Of a stretch of DNA of 64,000 nt, positions 17,831 through 26,438 are shown in pieces (positions within the stretch are counted from its first letter, which is position 1; every line of letters begins with the position of its first letter). A program made the translations under genes and the position numbers. A model generated the notes under the pieces. It had not been told where the DNA came from. It saw only the letters and a list, made by a program, of their open reading frames with translations, and made no database searches. Source of the DNA: Pseudomonas fluorescens HK44 (lineage in GTDB: Bacteria > Pseudomonadota > Gammaproteobacteria > Pseudomonadales > Pseudomonadaceae). The stretch spans positions 1,178,001 to 1,242,000 of the forward strand of contig NZ_AFOY02000015.1 in the NCBI RefSeq assembly GCF_000217955.3. Direction: 5' to 3'.

Positions 17831-18390
17831 ATGACCACTTCCGCCACCAACTCCCAAGCATGCAGTTTCATGAGTTTCTTGCAAGGCGGTGTTGATCCGC
17901 GTACCGGGCAATATACCTTGTCCATTAACTTGCCCGAACTCCAGTGCAACGAACTCAGCGGCCCTGCCGTGCCCGTGGGCCTGAACTTCAATCCATTGAA
18001 CAACGAGGATTCCGGTTACGGCCTGGGCTTTAACTTCAATCTGTCCGAGTTCAATTCGGACACCCGCATCCTGGCCCTGAGCACCGGGGAAACCTTTAAA
18101 GTGACCGGCAGCGGCCAGAAACCGGACATCAAGGAACAAAAACTCGACAGCTTTCATTTTGAAGACAACCAGGACGGCACTTACCGCGTACTGCACAAGT
18201 CCGGACTGGTCGAAACCCTCGAGCTGGGGAGCAGCAGCAAAGACCCTGTGGCCCTGCCGCGCAAGATCCAGTCCCCCACCGGTCATAGCGTCAACCTCAA
18301 TTACGTCGGTTTCAGGGGGGGGCGGCGCCTGGAAAGCATCAGCGATGCCCAGGGCAAAGCGTTGCTGCAGATCACCGACCATCACCCAGC
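17831..18390 (+). pseudogene. Truncated RHS/TcC-like protein, N-terminal fragment
   Basis: The first about 185 residues match the N-terminal region of Pseudomonas RHS-repeat proteins (MSFLQGGVDPRTGQYTLSI, GPAVPVGLNFNPLN, STGETFKVTGSG, then RLESISDAQGKALLQI). A full gene would continue for more than a thousand residues into RHS repeats and a toxic tip. Here the similarity stops near 18390, where the sequence changes to the antisense of an autotransporter. The start at 17831 has GAGG eight bases upstream. The frame stays open through to the DUF6124 gene, so a hybrid 424-residue protein could be made, but the natural domain is cut. Confidence 0.75.
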
Positions 18391-18661
18391 GGGCATCGTT
18401 GTTCACTGCCAGGTTTTCGACATTTTCCAGGCGCCCGGTCAGTGTCGCGGAATGGTCGAGCACGACATCGGCACGGCTGCCGTCTGCCACCACGATATCG
18501 CCAACCAGGTGACTGTTATCGGCCTTGAAGTTGGCCGACGAATCATTGATCAGTTCCAGCAGCACGCCGTTACCGCCCTTCAACGTGGAACCGTTATTCG
18601 CCTGCGCTTGATGGTAGCTGTGCGCATGGCGTCCTCGGGCGCGCCGGTTTTTGCTTACCTT
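18386..18661 (-). pseudogene. Autotransporter passenger remnant
   Basis: Read on the minus strand, this stretch encodes sequence typical of pertactin-like passengers: NNGSTLKGGNGVLLELINDS, KADNSHLVGDIVVADGSRAD and DHSATLTGRLENVENLAVNN. It has no start of its own, is bounded upstream by a TAG, and runs directly into the antisense of the RHS fragment. It is thus an internal piece of a lost autotransporter gene. Confidence 0.65.
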
Positions 18662-18745
18662 ACCGGTCGACTAACTTGCGCACAGGTGCCACCCTTTCGT
18701 TTAGTCGCGAGATGGTTGCGGCCCTACTACAAAAGGGAAGCATCT

Positions 18746-19105
18746 ATGTTCAAAGTAACGCCAAACCCACCGGACACCGATCCGGTTTCCCCGTACGAAC
18801 CCGATTCGAACAAACTCAACGAGGCCGCCGAACGGGCCCTCGACTTCCACTTCCCCTCGATTGCCGACATCAAAGCCACGCCACGCACACCCAGCACGCT
18901 GTTTACCGTGGACCCCGAGGCTGATACCGAAACCCTGATGGTGTATTGGGTCGAGACGCTGGCCTCGGTCGATGTGATGGTGCACCAGTTGGTGAATCAT
19001 CTGGACGGCGAGTCGCGCAATGCGCTGCTGGGTATTTCAAACAGAGTGATGCTGGCGGAGATCACTGCGAACCGCATGCTGGATCAGATTGATCCGCCCG
19101 AGTAG
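18746..19105 (+). CDS. DUF6124 family protein
   Basis: This 119-residue protein starts MFKVTPNPPDTDPVSPYEPDS, the characteristic opening of DUF6124 proteins of Pseudomonas, followed by the helical part (VDPEADTETLMVYWVETLASVDVMVHQLVNHLDGESRNALLGISNRVMLAEITANRMLD). It has its own ribosome site (AAGGGAAG) although its frame is continuous with the RHS fragment upstream. The function of the family is unknown. It converges on aruH. Confidence 0.85.
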   Translation: MFKVTPNPPDTDPVSPYEPDSNKLNEAAERALDFHFPSIADIKATPRTPSTLFTVDPEADTETLMVYWVETLASVDVMVHQLVNHLDGESRNALLGISNRVMLAEITANRMLDQIDPPE

Positions 19106-19191
19106 GTGTGATGTGCCGGGGTGAGGGCGCGCGATGATTGGCGCCCTCTGCTCCTCTAACCTCGGCGGTCGTCATCCAACGTCAACAGCTC

Positions 19192-20376
19192 CTAGCGACG
19201 AGCTGCCAACAACTGCGTCGCACAGCGTACGATTCGGCGGCAGGCTTCGGCCAGCCGCTGTTGGTCGAGCACCAGGCCAATGCGGATATGCCCCGCTGCA
19301 CTCGGCCCGAACGCTTCACCGGCGAGCACCGACACGGCATAGCCTTCCAGCAGCTTCTCGGCGAACGCTTGCGCACCGACCCCGGTCTGGCGCACATCGA
19401 CCATCACGAACATCCCGCCATCCGGAATGACCGGATTAATGCCCGGGCAATCGCTCAATCGCGCGCACACCAGGTCACGCCGCGCACGGTACTCGTCGCG
19501 CATCAGCGCAAGCTCCGGCAAATCAGCCTCCAGTGCCACACGCGCTGCGTTCTGCACGAAGTCGGGAATGCCGAAGAGCATGCACAGCGAAAGGTTCTCC
19601 AGGTGTTCAGCCAAGCGTTTCGGACCGATCACCCAACCAACTCGCCAGCCACTCATGGCGTGGGATTTCGACAGACTGTTCACGGTCGCCGTACGCTCGG
19701 CCATCCCCGGCAGGCTGGCCGGACTGATGTGCTCGCCGTCGTACAACAGTTCGCTGTAGACCTCATCGCTGATCAGCCACAGATCATGTTTGACGCACAA
19801 ACGCGCCAACGCCTGCCAGATCGCCAGCGACAGGCTGGCGCCGGAAGGATTGTTCGGACTGTTGAGCAAAATGGCGCGGGTTTTCGGGGTGATTTGTGCG
19901 GCGACGTCCGCCGGGTCAACGCGAAAGCCGTTCTCCGACCGTACCGCTATCGGCACCACCTTCGCCCCGCAGGCACCGAACACGCCTTCATAGGTCACGT
20001 ACATCGGTTCTGCGACCAACACTTCGTCACCCGGATCAAGCAGGCATTGCACCACCGAATACACCGCACACTGCGCGCCCGGCAGCACCAGCACATGATC
20101 GGCATCGACCACCTGACCGCTGCGACGGGTGTGGCGACGGGCGATGCTGGTGCGCAGCGACCGCGTGCCGCGCACCTCGGAATAATGCGTATCACCGGCC
20201 AGCAAGCTGTCGATGGCCGCCTGGACGATCGGCTTCGGCGTATCGAAATCCGGGTCGCCGACCGACAGCAGCAGTACATCGACGCCCTGCTCGCGCAACT
20301 CCAGCGCTCGGTAGTGAATCTGCCAGGCATCGGCTCCGTCGCCAGCGATTCGTTGGGTCAAGGCTGAATAGCGCAT
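19192..20376 (-). CDS. aruH: AruH, arginine:pyruvate transaminase
   Basis: This 394-residue class I/II PLP aminotransferase should convert L-arginine and pyruvate to 2-ketoarginine and alanine, the first step of the arginine transaminase pathway. The N-terminus MRYSALTQRIAGDGADAW, the VGDPDFDTP segment, LNSPNNPSGA and the PLP-lysine motif SLSKSHAMSGWRVGW agree with AruH of P. aeruginosa. ATG 20376 has AGGAG seven bases upstream; the longer frame to 20409 is rejected. In P. aeruginosa aruH is followed by aruI (2-ketoarginine decarboxylase), but no aruI is adjacent here. It lies 40 bp downstream of a chemoreceptor gene on the same strand, so the two are probably co-transcribed. Confidence 0.88.
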   Translation of the reverse strand: MRYSALTQRIAGDGADAWQIHYRALELREQGVDVLLLSVGDPDFDTPKPIVQAAIDSLLAGDTHYSEVRGTRSLRTSIARRHTRRSGQVVDADHVLVLPGAQCAVYSVVQCLLDPGDEVLVAEPMYVTYEGVFGACGAKVVPIAVRSENGFRVDPADVAAQITPKTRAILLNSPNNPSGASLSLAIWQALARLCVKHDLWLISDEVYSELLYDGEHISPASLPGMAERTATVNSLSKSHAMSGWRVGWVIGPKRLAEHLENLSLCMLFGIPDFVQNAARVALEADLPELALMRDEYRARRDLVCARLSDCPGINPVIPDGGMFVMVDVRQTGVGAQAFAEKLLEGYAVSVLAGEAFGPSAAGHIRIGLVLDQQRLAEACRRIVRCATQLLAARR

Positions 20377-20416
20377 GTACTTCTCCTGTCGCGCGAACTC
20401 CATAGTCAACCCTATC

Positions 20417-22042
20417 TCAAATCACGAAACGCGCCACCATGGCATTCAAATCAACCGCCAGGCGCGACAGCTCATGGCTGGCGGCGCTGGTCTGGTTGGC
20501 ACCGGCGGCCGATTGCGTGGCCAGGTCGCGGATGTTCACCAGGTTACGGTCCACTTCGCGTGATACCTGCGCCTGTTCTTCCGAGGCACTGGCGATCACC
20601 AGGTTGCGCTCGTTGATCTGGTGGATCGACTGGGTGATTTGTTCCAGCGCCACGCCAGCCGCACGGGCCAGCTCCAACGTGGTGTGAGTGCGCTGGTTGC
20701 TTTGCTGCATGGAGTCGACCGCTTCGCCGGTGCCGTTTTGAATCCCGGCGACCATTTTTTCGATTTCCTGGGTCGATTGCGCGGTGCGATGCGCCAAGGC
20801 GCGGACCTCGTCTGCCACCACCGCAAAACCGCGTCCGGCTTCACCGGCACGTGCCGCTTCGATGGCGGCGTTCAGCGCCAGCAGGTTGGTTTGCTCGGCA
20901 ATCGCCCGAATCACGTCCAGCACCTTGCCGATATCGCGGCCCTGAGTGGCCAGCCCTTCGATCATCAGCGAGGTGTTTTGCACGTCATGGGTCATGGTCT
21001 GGATGGCGTTGACGGTTTCCACCACGCGGTCGCGACCTTCACGGGCGGCCTGGGTCGATTGATTCGACGCTTCGGAGGTGGACACCGCGTTGCGTGCAAC
21101 CTCTTCCACGGCGGCGGTCATTTCATTGACGGCGGTCGCGGCCTGTTCGATTTCGTTGTTTTGCTGTTGCAGGCCGCGTGACGCTTCCTCGGTCACGGCG
21201 CTGAATTCTTCCGCGGCAGCCCCCAGCTGATTCGCGGAACCGGCGATTTGCTCGATGGTTTTGCGCAAGTTGGCTTGCATGGTCGACAAGGCCCCGAGCA
21301 GACGCGCCGGTTCGTCCTTGCCGTCGACTTCTATAGGCTTGGTGAGGTTACCGCCGGCAATCGATTCAGCGGCGGCGATCGAGCGGTTCAGTGGTGTGAC
21401 GATACTGCGGGTCAGCAGCCAGGCCAGAAACACCGTCACCAGTGCAGCGAACACCGACACCGCGATGATGCCGTTGGTGGCGTAAGAGTATTGGTCGCCC
21501 GCGACAGCGTCGGCCTCGGTTGCGCCTGCCTGGTTAATGGCGATCAGCTTGTTCAACTGCTCACCCATCAAATCGGTACCGTCCTTGATACGCGTATTGA
21601 TCAGAGTGCGCATGTCTTCGACTTTGTTCTGTCGCGACAGCTCCATCATCTGGCTTTGGGCTTGCAGATAACTGTCCAGGGTGGCAGCAAAGGTTTTGTA
21701 CAGCGCCGCTTCTTCCGGACCAGCTGGCAGAGCTGCGTAGCCCTTTTGAGCTTGTCTGGCCTTGTCAGTGAGTACGCTGACTCGGGTTTCAGCGTCTTGC
21801 AGTCCCGCGGCGTCGCGGTTGACCAGCACACGGAACGACAGAATGCGCAAGCGCAGGACGTCTTCTGTGATATTCCCAAGGAAGGCAACGCTGGGTAGCT
21901 GATTGCTTTCCATGTCGATGGAGGCCTGGCGGATGATCGACATGCGGTTCACGGCAAAAACGCCGAGCACGATCACCAGCAACGCAATGAAAGCAAAACC
22001 CAGGAAAGCTCGAGGCGCGATATTCATGTTTCGCAAGGACAT
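20417..22042 (-). CDS. Methyl-accepting chemotaxis protein with four-helix-bundle sensor
   Basis: This 541-residue chemoreceptor has TM1 (residues about 8-30), a periplasmic four-helix-bundle domain of about 150 residues (4HB_MCP type), TM2 (GIIAVSVFAALVTVFLAWLLTRS), HAMP, and a cytoplasmic signalling domain with the conserved tip (EQTNLLALNAAIEAARAGEAGRGFAVVADEVR). No C-terminal CheR-tethering pentapeptide is present. ATG 22042 was chosen because it puts the membrane anchor near the start. Its position directly upstream of aruH suggests an amino-acid or arginine-related ligand, but this is inference; the PctA-type dCache sensor used for amino acids is absent. Confidence 0.93.
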   Translation of the reverse strand: MSLRNMNIAPRAFLGFAFIALLVIVLGVFAVNRMSIIRQASIDMESNQLPSVAFLGNITEDVLRLRILSFRVLVNRDAAGLQDAETRVSVLTDKARQAQKGYAALPAGPEEAALYKTFAATLDSYLQAQSQMMELSRQNKVEDMRTLINTRIKDGTDLMGEQLNKLIAINQAGATEADAVAGDQYSYATNGIIAVSVFAALVTVFLAWLLTRSIVTPLNRSIAAAESIAGGNLTKPIEVDGKDEPARLLGALSTMQANLRKTIEQIAGSANQLGAAAEEFSAVTEEASRGLQQQNNEIEQAATAVNEMTAAVEEVARNAVSTSEASNQSTQAAREGRDRVVETVNAIQTMTHDVQNTSLMIEGLATQGRDIGKVLDVIRAIAEQTNLLALNAAIEAARAGEAGRGFAVVADEVRALAHRTAQSTQEIEKMVAGIQNGTGEAVDSMQQSNQRTHTTLELARAAGVALEQITQSIHQINERNLVIASASEEQAQVSREVDRNLVNIRDLATQSAAGANQTSAASHELSRLAVDLNAMVARFVI

Positions 22043-22262
22043 AGGATGAGTCTCGGAGTAGTGATGTCTTCGAGCATCCATGCAGTGAACGCTGGCAGGC
22101 GCAAGATCGCTCTGCGCGTGCAGGTAGGCGACTTTGATTTAAGGGGGTGTGTGCGCCTATACCCTGTATCGGCAGGGCTTTAGGTTTTATGCAGGGTTGA
22201 GCGAAATATATTTCTGGACAGGACAAGTGTTTCAAGAGTGAAACACTGCCTTTACCTGTCCT

Positions 22263-22378
22263 GTGGCGAGGGAGCTTGCTCCCGCTGGGGCGCGAAGCGG
22301 CCCCGAAATGGCGAAAAAAAATATAGCAAAAGCTTACGGCGGCTTCGCCGCCGAGCGGGAGCAAGCTCCCTCGCCACA
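22263..22378. repeat. Long inverted repeat (GTGGCGAGGGAGCTTG class)
   Basis: Arms TGTGGCGAGGGAGCTTGCTCCCGC and GCGGGAGCAAGCTCCCTCGCCACA enclose a second hairpin-rich spacer with the GCGAAGCGGCCCC and GGCGGCTTCGCCGCC stems. It occupies most of the 22043-22389 gap between the chemoreceptor promoter region and the 3' end of the glycerate kinase gene. Confidence 0.9.
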
Positions 22379-22389
22379 ATGGACCGTGT

Positions 22390-23532
22390 TCAGTTCTTAT
22401 GTACTGCGATGCGCCAGACGCGGGCGATGTCCCGGGCGCGATCATGCAGCAGGCGCGGCGCGTCGGCGCAGGCTTGCTCCAGGGGCATCGGCCCGGACGC
22501 GAGAGCGAATGCCGCGTCCACGCCATGTTCGTACATCTGCTGGTAGCCCTCGCCGAGCGTGCCGGCAATCACGATCACCGGCACACTATGCTGCCGGGCA
22601 ATGCGCGCCACCCCAAACGGGGTTTTGCCGCGCAAGGTCTGGGCGTCGAAGCGGCCCTCGCCGGTGATCACCAGGTCCGCATCACGTACCGCCTCTGCCA
22701 GGCCGACCAGATCGGCAACCACTTCCACCCCGGCACGAAATTGCGCGCCCAGGAACGCCTTGGCCGCAAACCCCAGACCGCCCGCGGCGCCACTGCCCGG
22801 TTCGTCACGCAGGTCTTTTCCCAGAGCGTGGGCGCAGAGTCCGGCGAAATGCCCAAGGGCCTGATCCAGCTGTTGAACCTGCTCGACCGAGGCGCCTTTC
22901 TGCGGGCCGAATATCGCTGAGGCACCGTGGGGACCGCACAACGGGTTGTTGACGTCGGCGGCGATCTCGAAGCGCACGCTGGCCAGACGCGAGTCCATTT
23001 CACTCAGATCGATCTGCGCCAGTTGCGCCAACGCCAGGCCACCCAGTTTCAATGTCTGGCCCTGGGCATCGAGCAGTCGTACACCCAGCGCCTGCAATGC
23101 CCCGGCACCCGCGTCGTTGGTGGCGCTACCGCCGATGGCCAGGATGATCCGCTGCGCCCCTGCATCGAGTGCCGCGCGGATCAGTTCGCCCGTACCAAAA
23201 GTGCTGCTGATGCACGCATCGCGCTGGCCCACCGGCACCAACTGCAAACCGCTGGCTTCGGCCATTTCGATGATCGCGGTGTGATTGTGGGGCAGCCAGC
23301 CCCAGTGCGCGTCGACCTGGGTGCCGAGTGGCCCCTGTACTGTGGCGCGGCGCAGTTCACCTTCGCAGGCAGCGAGAATCGACTCGACCGTCCCTTCCCC
23401 GCCGTCAGCCATCGGGCACTTGACCAGCGTCGCGTCCGGCCAGACCTCGGCCAGGCCCAGCGCAATGGCATTGGCCACGGCTTCGGCACTCAGACTGTCC
23501 TTGAACGAATCGGGGGCGATGACGATTTTCAT
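22390..23532 (-). CDS. Glycerate kinase (GarK/GlxK family)
   Basis: This 380-residue kinase phosphorylates D-glycerate. The family N-terminus MKIVIAPDSFKDSLSA, the MADGGEGT motif, GGSATNDAGAGALQALG and ITGEGRFDAQT are all present. ATG 23532 sits behind GGAGAA. It lies downstream of, and on the same strand as, a CdaR-type regulator and near a divergent MFS permease, which together form a glycerate/sugar-acid utilisation group. Confidence 0.93.
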   Translation of the reverse strand: MKIVIAPDSFKDSLSAEAVANAIALGLAEVWPDATLVKCPMADGGEGTVESILAACEGELRRATVQGPLGTQVDAHWGWLPHNHTAIIEMAEASGLQLVPVGQRDACISSTFGTGELIRAALDAGAQRIILAIGGSATNDAGAGALQALGVRLLDAQGQTLKLGGLALAQLAQIDLSEMDSRLASVRFEIAADVNNPLCGPHGASAIFGPQKGASVEQVQQLDQALGHFAGLCAHALGKDLRDEPGSGAAGGLGFAAKAFLGAQFRAGVEVVADLVGLAEAVRDADLVITGEGRFDAQTLRGKTPFGVARIARQHSVPVIVIAGTLGEGYQQMYEHGVDAAFALASGPMPLEQACADAPRLLHDRARDIARVWRIAVHKN

Positions 23533-23640
23533 ATGAATTCTCCAGTTCCAATGGAGCCCATGCTGCCAGTTGATATGAACAATAACGCCGGTCAACTGCA
23601 CAAGCGGCCATGAGGATTATTGTTCATTTCCACAAAACCC

Positions 23641-23728
23641 TGTGGGAGCGAGCCTGCTCGCGATGGCGATGCGTCAGTCACCCTGGATAGTGGATGTGAT
23701 GGCCTCTTCGCGAGCAGGCTCGCACACA
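23641..23728. repeat. REPIN between glycerate kinase and cdaR-like gene
   Basis: Arms TGTGGGAGCGAGCCTGCTCGCG and CGCGAGCAGGCTCGCACACA are separated by about 45 bp. The right arm has drifted (GCACAC instead of GCTCCCAC). Confidence 0.9.
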
Positions 23729-23742
23729 GGGATTTATGTCGT

Positions 23743-24864
23743 TCACGGTTTGGCGTCTGTCTCGGGCAGCAGCTGCACCCCCAGGTACAGCGCAAGCATG
23801 CCGTCGAGGCGCAGCGGGTCAACGCCGCTGAGTTCGGCAATGCGCTCCATGCGGTAGCGCAAGCTGTTGCGGTGAATGCCCAACGCATCGGCACAGGCCT
23901 GGCTTTGGCCATCGTGTTCGCACCAACTGCGCAATGTCGCCAACAGTTGGCCATTGCTGTCCTTGGCGATGACTTTGCGCAGAGGCGTGAGCAACTCGTC
24001 CAGCGCATCGTCGTTGCGATGACGCCAGAGCATGACCGGCAATCGATAGCGGTTCAGTGTCAGCAAACGGGTTTTCGGCAGCACGTCGCGCCCATAGGCC
24101 AGCAAGTCGCCAACCCGTCGATAGCAACGGCGCAAGCCTTGTAAACCGTCGGCCTGGCCACCCACGGCGATGCGCAGAATGTTCCAGCCCAGGCCTTCGA
24201 GTTTTTCCAGCAAGCGCTCGTTGTCCACTGCTTGCGTGGTCGGCCGGCACCACAGCAGCGATGACTTGGCGGAACTCACGCACCAACTGTCGGGATAGCG
24301 CGAGATCAACCAGGCACTCAAGGCCTCGGCGGTTTGCCCCGCCCCATGTTCCCGGCCCAACTCGAACAAATAAGGGGTACGCGACAGCTGCGGCTTGAGG
24401 CCCATTTGCTGAGCTTCGTCGATCAGCCGTGGCGAATCCCCGGCCTCGCTGAGCAGCAACGCCAACAGGTCATCGCAACGCTGGCGACGCCATTGCTGCT
24501 CGGCCTGCTGGTTGCGCTGGCCGACCAGCATCTCGGCCGTCATGCGCACCAGTTCGGCGTAGGTACGCAGTTGCTCGGGTTCGCCGGTAATGCCCAACAC
24601 GCCAATCAAACGCTGATCGAGCAGCAACGGTAGATTGATCCCCGGCTGCACGCCTTTGAGATGCACGGCAGTCTGCGCGTCGATTTCCACCACGCGCCCA
24701 TTCGCCAGCACCAGTTGCGCACCTTCGTGGCGGGTATTGATCCGCTCCGGCTCGCCACTGCCGAGGATCAGCCCTTGGCTGTCCATGACATTGACGTTGT
24801 ACGGCAGAATGGCCATCGCCCGGTCGACGATATCCTGCGCCAGGTCGTGATCGAGTTCGAACAT
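23743..24864 (-). CDS. cdaR: CdaR/SdaR-type sugar-diacid regulator
   Basis: This 373-residue transcription factor has the sugar-diacid recognition domain at the N-terminus (MFELDHDLAQDIVDRAMAIL, IGVLGITGEPEQLRTYAELV) and the PucR-type C-terminal HTH (CADALGIHRNSLRYRMERIAELSG). CdaR proteins activate genes for glucarate, galactarate and glycerate use. ATG 24864 gives the family N-terminus; the longer frame overlaps the MFS promoter region. It probably regulates the adjacent glycerate kinase and the divergent permease. Confidence 0.9.
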   Translation of the reverse strand: MFELDHDLAQDIVDRAMAILPYNVNVMDSQGLILGSGEPERINTRHEGAQLVLANGRVVEIDAQTAVHLKGVQPGINLPLLLDQRLIGVLGITGEPEQLRTYAELVRMTAEMLVGQRNQQAEQQWRRQRCDDLLALLLSEAGDSPRLIDEAQQMGLKPQLSRTPYLFELGREHGAGQTAEALSAWLISRYPDSWCVSSAKSSLLWCRPTTQAVDNERLLEKLEGLGWNILRIAVGGQADGLQGLRRCYRRVGDLLAYGRDVLPKTRLLTLNRYRLPVMLWRHRNDDALDELLTPLRKVIAKDSNGQLLATLRSWCEHDGQSQACADALGIHRNSLRYRMERIAELSGVDPLRLDGMLALYLGVQLLPETDAKP

Positions 24865-25032
24865 GCGGCGTAATCCTTGAAAACGTGCGGCGATTGATTG
24901 TTCACCCGCACAGGCTGTTGGCGCAAACCCTGTGCTCAGGCACAAAGACATCCGCGCAGGGGTGACCGAGACTCTCCAGGCGACCAACGTTACCCTTGCC
25001 TCGCCAAAAATCATAATAAAGAGAGTCCCGCC

Positions 25033-26343
25033 ATGTCACAGAGCGCCGCTGCCACCCTGGCCACCGATGACGATAAAAACGCCGTCTACAAGCGCGTTAC
25101 CCTGCGCCTGATCCCCTTCATCTTCATCTGCTACCTGTTCAACTACCTCGACCGGGTCAACGTTGGATTTGCCAAGCTACAGATGCTCGATGCGCTGAAA
25201 TTCAGCGAAACCGTGTACGGCCTCGGGGCCGGGATTTTCTTCATCGGCTACGTGTTGTGTGGCGTACCGAGCAACCTTGCGCTGACCCGATTTGGCCCAC
25301 GGCGCTGGATCGCGCTGATGATGGTCACCTGGGGCATGCTGTCGACCTGCCTGCTGTTCGTCACTACGCCAACCGGGTTCTACACCCTGCGCCTGTTCAC
25401 CGGTGCCGCCGAAGCCGGGTTCTTCCCGGGCGTGGTGCTGTACCTCTCGCAGTGGTTCCCGACGTTCCGCCGTGGCCGCATCATGGCGCTGTTCATGTCG
25501 GCGATCCCGGTGTCCGGCCTGCTCGGCAGCCCGTTCTCTGGCTGGATTCTCAACCACTTCGCCGCCGGCCAGGGTGGCCTCGCCGGCTGGCAGTGGATGT
25601 TCCTGCTGCAAGGCATTCCGACCATCACCCTCGGCGCGCTGGCGTTCTTCCTGCTCAGCGACAACTTCGCCAGTGCCAAATGGCTCAAGCCACAAGAGCG
25701 TGCCGTGCTCGAGGCGGACCAAGCCATCGATTGGGCCAACAAACCGAAAGCCGCCACCGACTCGCTGCTGGCGGTGTTCAAGAACCCGGCGATCTGGGCG
25801 TTCGGCCTGATCTACTTCTGCATTCAAAGCGGTGTCTACGCGATCAACTTCTGGTTGCCGTCGATCATCAAGAACCTCGGTTTCGCCGATAACCTGGTGA
25901 TCGGCTGGCTCAGTGCGATTCCGTACCTGCTAGCGGCCGTGTTCATGTTGATGGCAGGTCGCTCGGCCGACCTGCATAAAGAACGCCGCTGGCATTTGGT
26001 GGTGCCGATGCTGATGGGCGCAGCGGGTCTGCTGATCGCCGTGAACTTTGCGGCCAGCCCGGCCATTGCAATTCTTGGCCTGACCATCGCCACCATGGGC
26101 GCCCTCACCGGCCTGCCGATGTTCTGGCCGGTGCCGACCGCCATGCTCAGCGCCGGCGCTGCTGCCGGTGGCCTGGCGTTGATCAACTCCATGGGCCAGA
26201 TGGCCGGTTTCCTCAGCCCGTACCTCGTCGGCTGGGTCAAGGACAGCACCGGCTCGACCGATGCGGCGCTGTACCTGCTGGCCGGGGTGATTGTCAGCGG
26301 CAGCCTGTTGGCTCTGCGCATGACCCGCACCTTGCGCGCTTGA
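25033..26343 (+). CDS. MFS transporter, anion:cation symporter family
   Basis: This 436-residue permease has twelve membrane segments and the ACS-family signature FNYLDRVNVGFAKLQM near residue 40, followed by GAAEAGFFPGVVLYLSQWFP. It is divergent from the CdaR-like regulator, so a sugar acid such as glucarate, galactarate or glycerate is the likely substrate. ATG 25033 follows GAGAGTCCCGCC. An IS110-type element begins 25 bp after its stop and has replaced whatever terminator was there. Confidence 0.9.
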   Translation: MSQSAAATLATDDDKNAVYKRVTLRLIPFIFICYLFNYLDRVNVGFAKLQMLDALKFSETVYGLGAGIFFIGYVLCGVPSNLALTRFGPRRWIALMMVTWGMLSTCLLFVTTPTGFYTLRLFTGAAEAGFFPGVVLYLSQWFPTFRRGRIMALFMSAIPVSGLLGSPFSGWILNHFAAGQGGLAGWQWMFLLQGIPTITLGALAFFLLSDNFASAKWLKPQERAVLEADQAIDWANKPKAATDSLLAVFKNPAIWAFGLIYFCIQSGVYAINFWLPSIIKNLGFADNLVIGWLSAIPYLLAAVFMLMAGRSADLHKERRWHLVVPMLMGAAGLLIAVNFAASPAIAILGLTIATMGALTGLPMFWPVPTAMLSAGAAAGGLALINSMGQMAGFLSPYLVGWVKDSTGSTDAALYLLAGVIVSGSLLALRMTRTLRA

Positions 26344-26438
26344 TCACCGCCAATCTTCCAATAATGAAATGGCTACCCCCGCCGCCCCCTGTGATCGCCC
26401 ACTAAGCTTTCGCAGGGGGCTCATCGGAGACCGTTGCC

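Noticed and set aside
17678..18583. Minus-strand open frame of 301 codons as one protein
   Set aside because: Only the first part (autotransporter-like) looks like protein; the rest is antisense of the RHS fragment. It is recorded as a remnant instead.
22399..24144. Several plus-strand frames opposite glycerate kinase and the CdaR-like gene
   Set aside because: All are antisense shadows with Arg/Ala-rich composition.
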